From the NCBI RefSeq assembly GCF_000699445.3, contig NC_067200.1, positions 17,304,510-17,368,509 of the forward strand: a DNA stretch of 64,000 bases. The letters are read 5' to 3'. The stretch is from Schistosoma haematobium (taxonomy: Eukaryota; Platyhelminthes; Trematoda; Strigeidida; Schistosomatidae). Positions 62,001 through 64,000 of this stretch are shown in pieces; within the stretch, counting starts at the first letter, position 1; the number at the start of each line of letters is the position of its first letter. The translations under genes and the position numbers were made by a program. The notes beneath the pieces were generated by a model that saw nothing but the letters and a program-made list of their open reading frames with translations, was not told the origin of the DNA and did not search any database.

Positions 62001-63635
62001 AGGAGTGGGATGAAAAAATTGAAAAAGGTTCAGCAGGAGTATCACTAAAGTTTTTGGATAGTTATTGTGCAAATGTAAGTCTAGAAGCTCTCACTCGAGT
62101 TGGAATGATCACTTTCACAAAAACTTCAACGAAATAATCTGACGGATAGTGTTTTCATGTGATTTCTTAAAGGTTGTGGATGTGGTGAAGGAATTGGAAC
62201 CAAAATTGAGTTCTGCTACTCTGTCATGTGATATCGATCACTCACAAAGGCCAAATGATATCCGTGTCGACACTGTTAAGGTTGAACTGGCAGTGTTATC
62301 GAGTGAAATGGAAGAAGTATTTTCATCGAAAACGTGGTTCCCATCGTTGAAGAATTCACTTGAATCGGGTAATGTGAATGTGAATAGCGCGTGGATAATT
62401 GGTGAGTGAATCACCAATGCATAACAATTTTCTAGTTGATATCCACACTTGATCAATATGTACGGTGTTCAGTTGAGATAACATAGCTTGCAGTTTTCAT
62501 CATTAAGTAGTAAATATACTGTACTCCATTTCAGATATCGTTTCAGTGAGTGGTAAGTTCACAATAAATTCTGTAGTTTTGTGTATTGTAAAATCTGTTG
62601 AAGTCAGTGATACTGAGGAATATTGAACACAATAATCTGTCAATGTGGTGTAGGAATTTAGGAAGTGAATGTTGTGTAATGATTTGTAAATGTGAGTTGT
62701 CGAATGAGTGAAAGAGTCAGTCAGTTGTCATCAACCACAAAATAATATTTATTGTGAATTTTAGATCCGACAGCCGTTGGCCGTGGTAAGTTGTCCTATA
62801 TATGAGGCTGTTGATTTGAATATGGATTTCCTGTTATTTCTTGATGGCCTCAATAGAAGTGTGTGTGAATGTGACAAGATGACATGGGTTGATTGCTTTG
62901 TTTGGGACTTTTGTGTGAACTGAATGACGGGTACCAGTCGAAAGTAATATCGGAGATGCAATCGTAGTGAAATTATACAGTTTACTGAATGTGTCCGGGA
63001 ACGTTCGACTCGTTAAGGCCGTTTTAATTGATCGCCATAATTTGCTCAGTCACACGCTCCTGACTTTGAGATGCTTGAAAATATTCGACACACAAACACA
63101 CTTGCATTAGATTCACACAGCGGAACCAAGTGATTGATAGGAAATAGTATTCAACTGATATGCTGTGTATCACTCCGCTGCATTTCAGTGATTTTCTCAC
63201 CATAGACAAGGTCACGTGTTCTTCGGCACGTTGGTTTCGATCTGTTCAGCTCAACAGTGTCCAGATTGCTAATCGTGTTGAGAATTTGATCATAAACTTT
63301 GATAACCATTCCTGCACCAGTTTCACCTCCTCGTCACAACGAACGTCACAATGGTTTGGCCGAGTGTGAGATCATCAGTGAATTTAAATAGTCTCTGAAC
63401 AATCTCACTGTTTTTATCACAGATTCCTCGGTCAACACGAAAATCGATATGTTGTTCAGCTCACAGTACCCACTGAATAGAGTGCTTTGACTAACAAATC
63501 GATTAATGAAATATTTTTTTGAGAGTGAATATTCGTTTTACAAACTATATTTAATGAAATTTGTACATTTTAGAATCCTATCTGTTCCAAAAAACCTATT
63601 CTACGAGTTTAGTAACTACTGATAAGTGCCGTGAG
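59068..63635 (+). CDS. MEG-like secreted protein gene, 5' part
   Basis: Seven exons fit in frame: 59068-59128, 61164-61208 (45 bases), 61968-62074, 62173-62401, 62535-62552 (18), 62765-62785 (21) and 63574-63635, giving 181 residues and no stop before the edge. All ends are AG and GT. Exons 2, 5 and 6 are multiples of three in phase 1, so they can be skipped without a frameshift. Exon 1 encodes a signal peptide ('FRSQVAVVWFLFFLLVCNAG'). Later parts: 'DQEVAAQTLEFSSKG', then a charged 'VRVKEWDEKIEKG' with 'FLDSYCAN', then 'SSATLSCDIDHS', and small exons 'DIVSVSG' and 'DPTAVGRG'. Only three Cys are visible in the mature part. Signal exon, tiny symmetric exons and long introns are hallmarks of schistosome micro-exon genes, whose products are secreted at host-contact surfaces. 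I cannot tell which MEG family. More micro-exons may lie in the introns, and small exons were called from splice sites and frame only. Confidence 0.75.
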
Positions 63636-64000
63636 GTGAGTTTCTATCTGGTCATGCATTATAAAGTTTTCTTGAATCCATTGCATTTCGCGTCGATCGA
63701 TCAAGTAGCAGTCGCGTGTTGATTTAAAGAGTTTACAGATTTCGGTTGATTGCATTAGTTTTGATATCTTCGTACCGTTAATCCCACAATTTCAACGAGA
63801 AGTCCGTCGATATTCGTTTCGATGACATTTGTTGATGAATATATTAATTTCTTGATATTCTGTAGACCTGAATGTCAACCATCAATGTTATGTGACTTTC
63901 GTGTCATTTGTTATCTGCTTTCATCAGAATTTATATAAAAACAACTTCATAGAATAATGAGATCAAGTTCCCACAAGGTTCTTATATGACACATACCGAC

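Noticed and set aside
63188..63209. Possible 22-base micro-exon
   Set aside because: It has AG and GT borders, but in the phase required by its neighbours it contains a stop.

Overview
The window looks like nuclear DNA of a blood fluke (Schistosoma or a very close relative). It is AT-rich, with short exons scattered through long introns full of retroelements. It holds Smalpha-type SINEs with decayed hammerhead-ribozyme cores, RTE and SR-like LINEs, a Penelope-like element, Ty3/gypsy and BEL/Pao elements, and a secreted protein gene with tiny phase-1 exons, as in the schistosome micro-exon genes (MEGs). No bacterial or phage genes, CRISPR arrays or operons are present. I cannot fix the species from the sequence alone.

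Four host genes can be read. (1) 950-12877, plus strand: the last five exons of a large protein, possibly the TRAPP II subunit TRAPPC9; its introns hold SINEs, an RTE fragment and a LINE 3' end. (2) 20360-28700, minus strand: a complete nine-exon VAP (VAMP-associated protein) gene. It encodes a tail-anchored ER protein of 341 residues with two MSP domains instead of one; the second clearly arose by duplication of an exon pair. (3) 49476-52504, minus strand: the last three exons of cytosolic phenylalanyl-tRNA synthetase alpha; its upstream exons were not found. (4) 59068-63635 and beyond, plus strand: a MEG-like secreted protein gene running off the right edge, with a relic of one of its exons 4 kb upstream.

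Between the genes, 13.9-19.6 kb holds a decayed LINE and a Penelope-like element flanked by inverted long repeats. The long last intron of the VAP gene (20.6-25.1 kb) holds a LINE inserted into an older dispersed repeat, and the uninterrupted version of that repeat sits at 6.2-6.5 kb. The stretch 29.0-34.2 kb is a graveyard of old Ty3/gypsy pieces in both orientations. The stretch 34.9-41.7 kb is a very young Ty3/gypsy tandem (truncated body, LTR, body, LTR) whose two bodies differ mostly by homopolymer length. The stretch 42-47.7 kb holds decayed LINE, BEL/Pao gag and a dispersed repeat. The stretch 54.4-56.7 kb is a scrambled RTE element.

The most informative observations are the exon-level duplication of the MSP domain in VAP with loss of ligand-contact residues in the second copy, the MEG-like gene with its exon relic, the primer-binding site that matches a whole tRNA acceptor strand plus T-arm, the filled/empty-site pair for a LINE insertion, and the SINE hammerhead relics.
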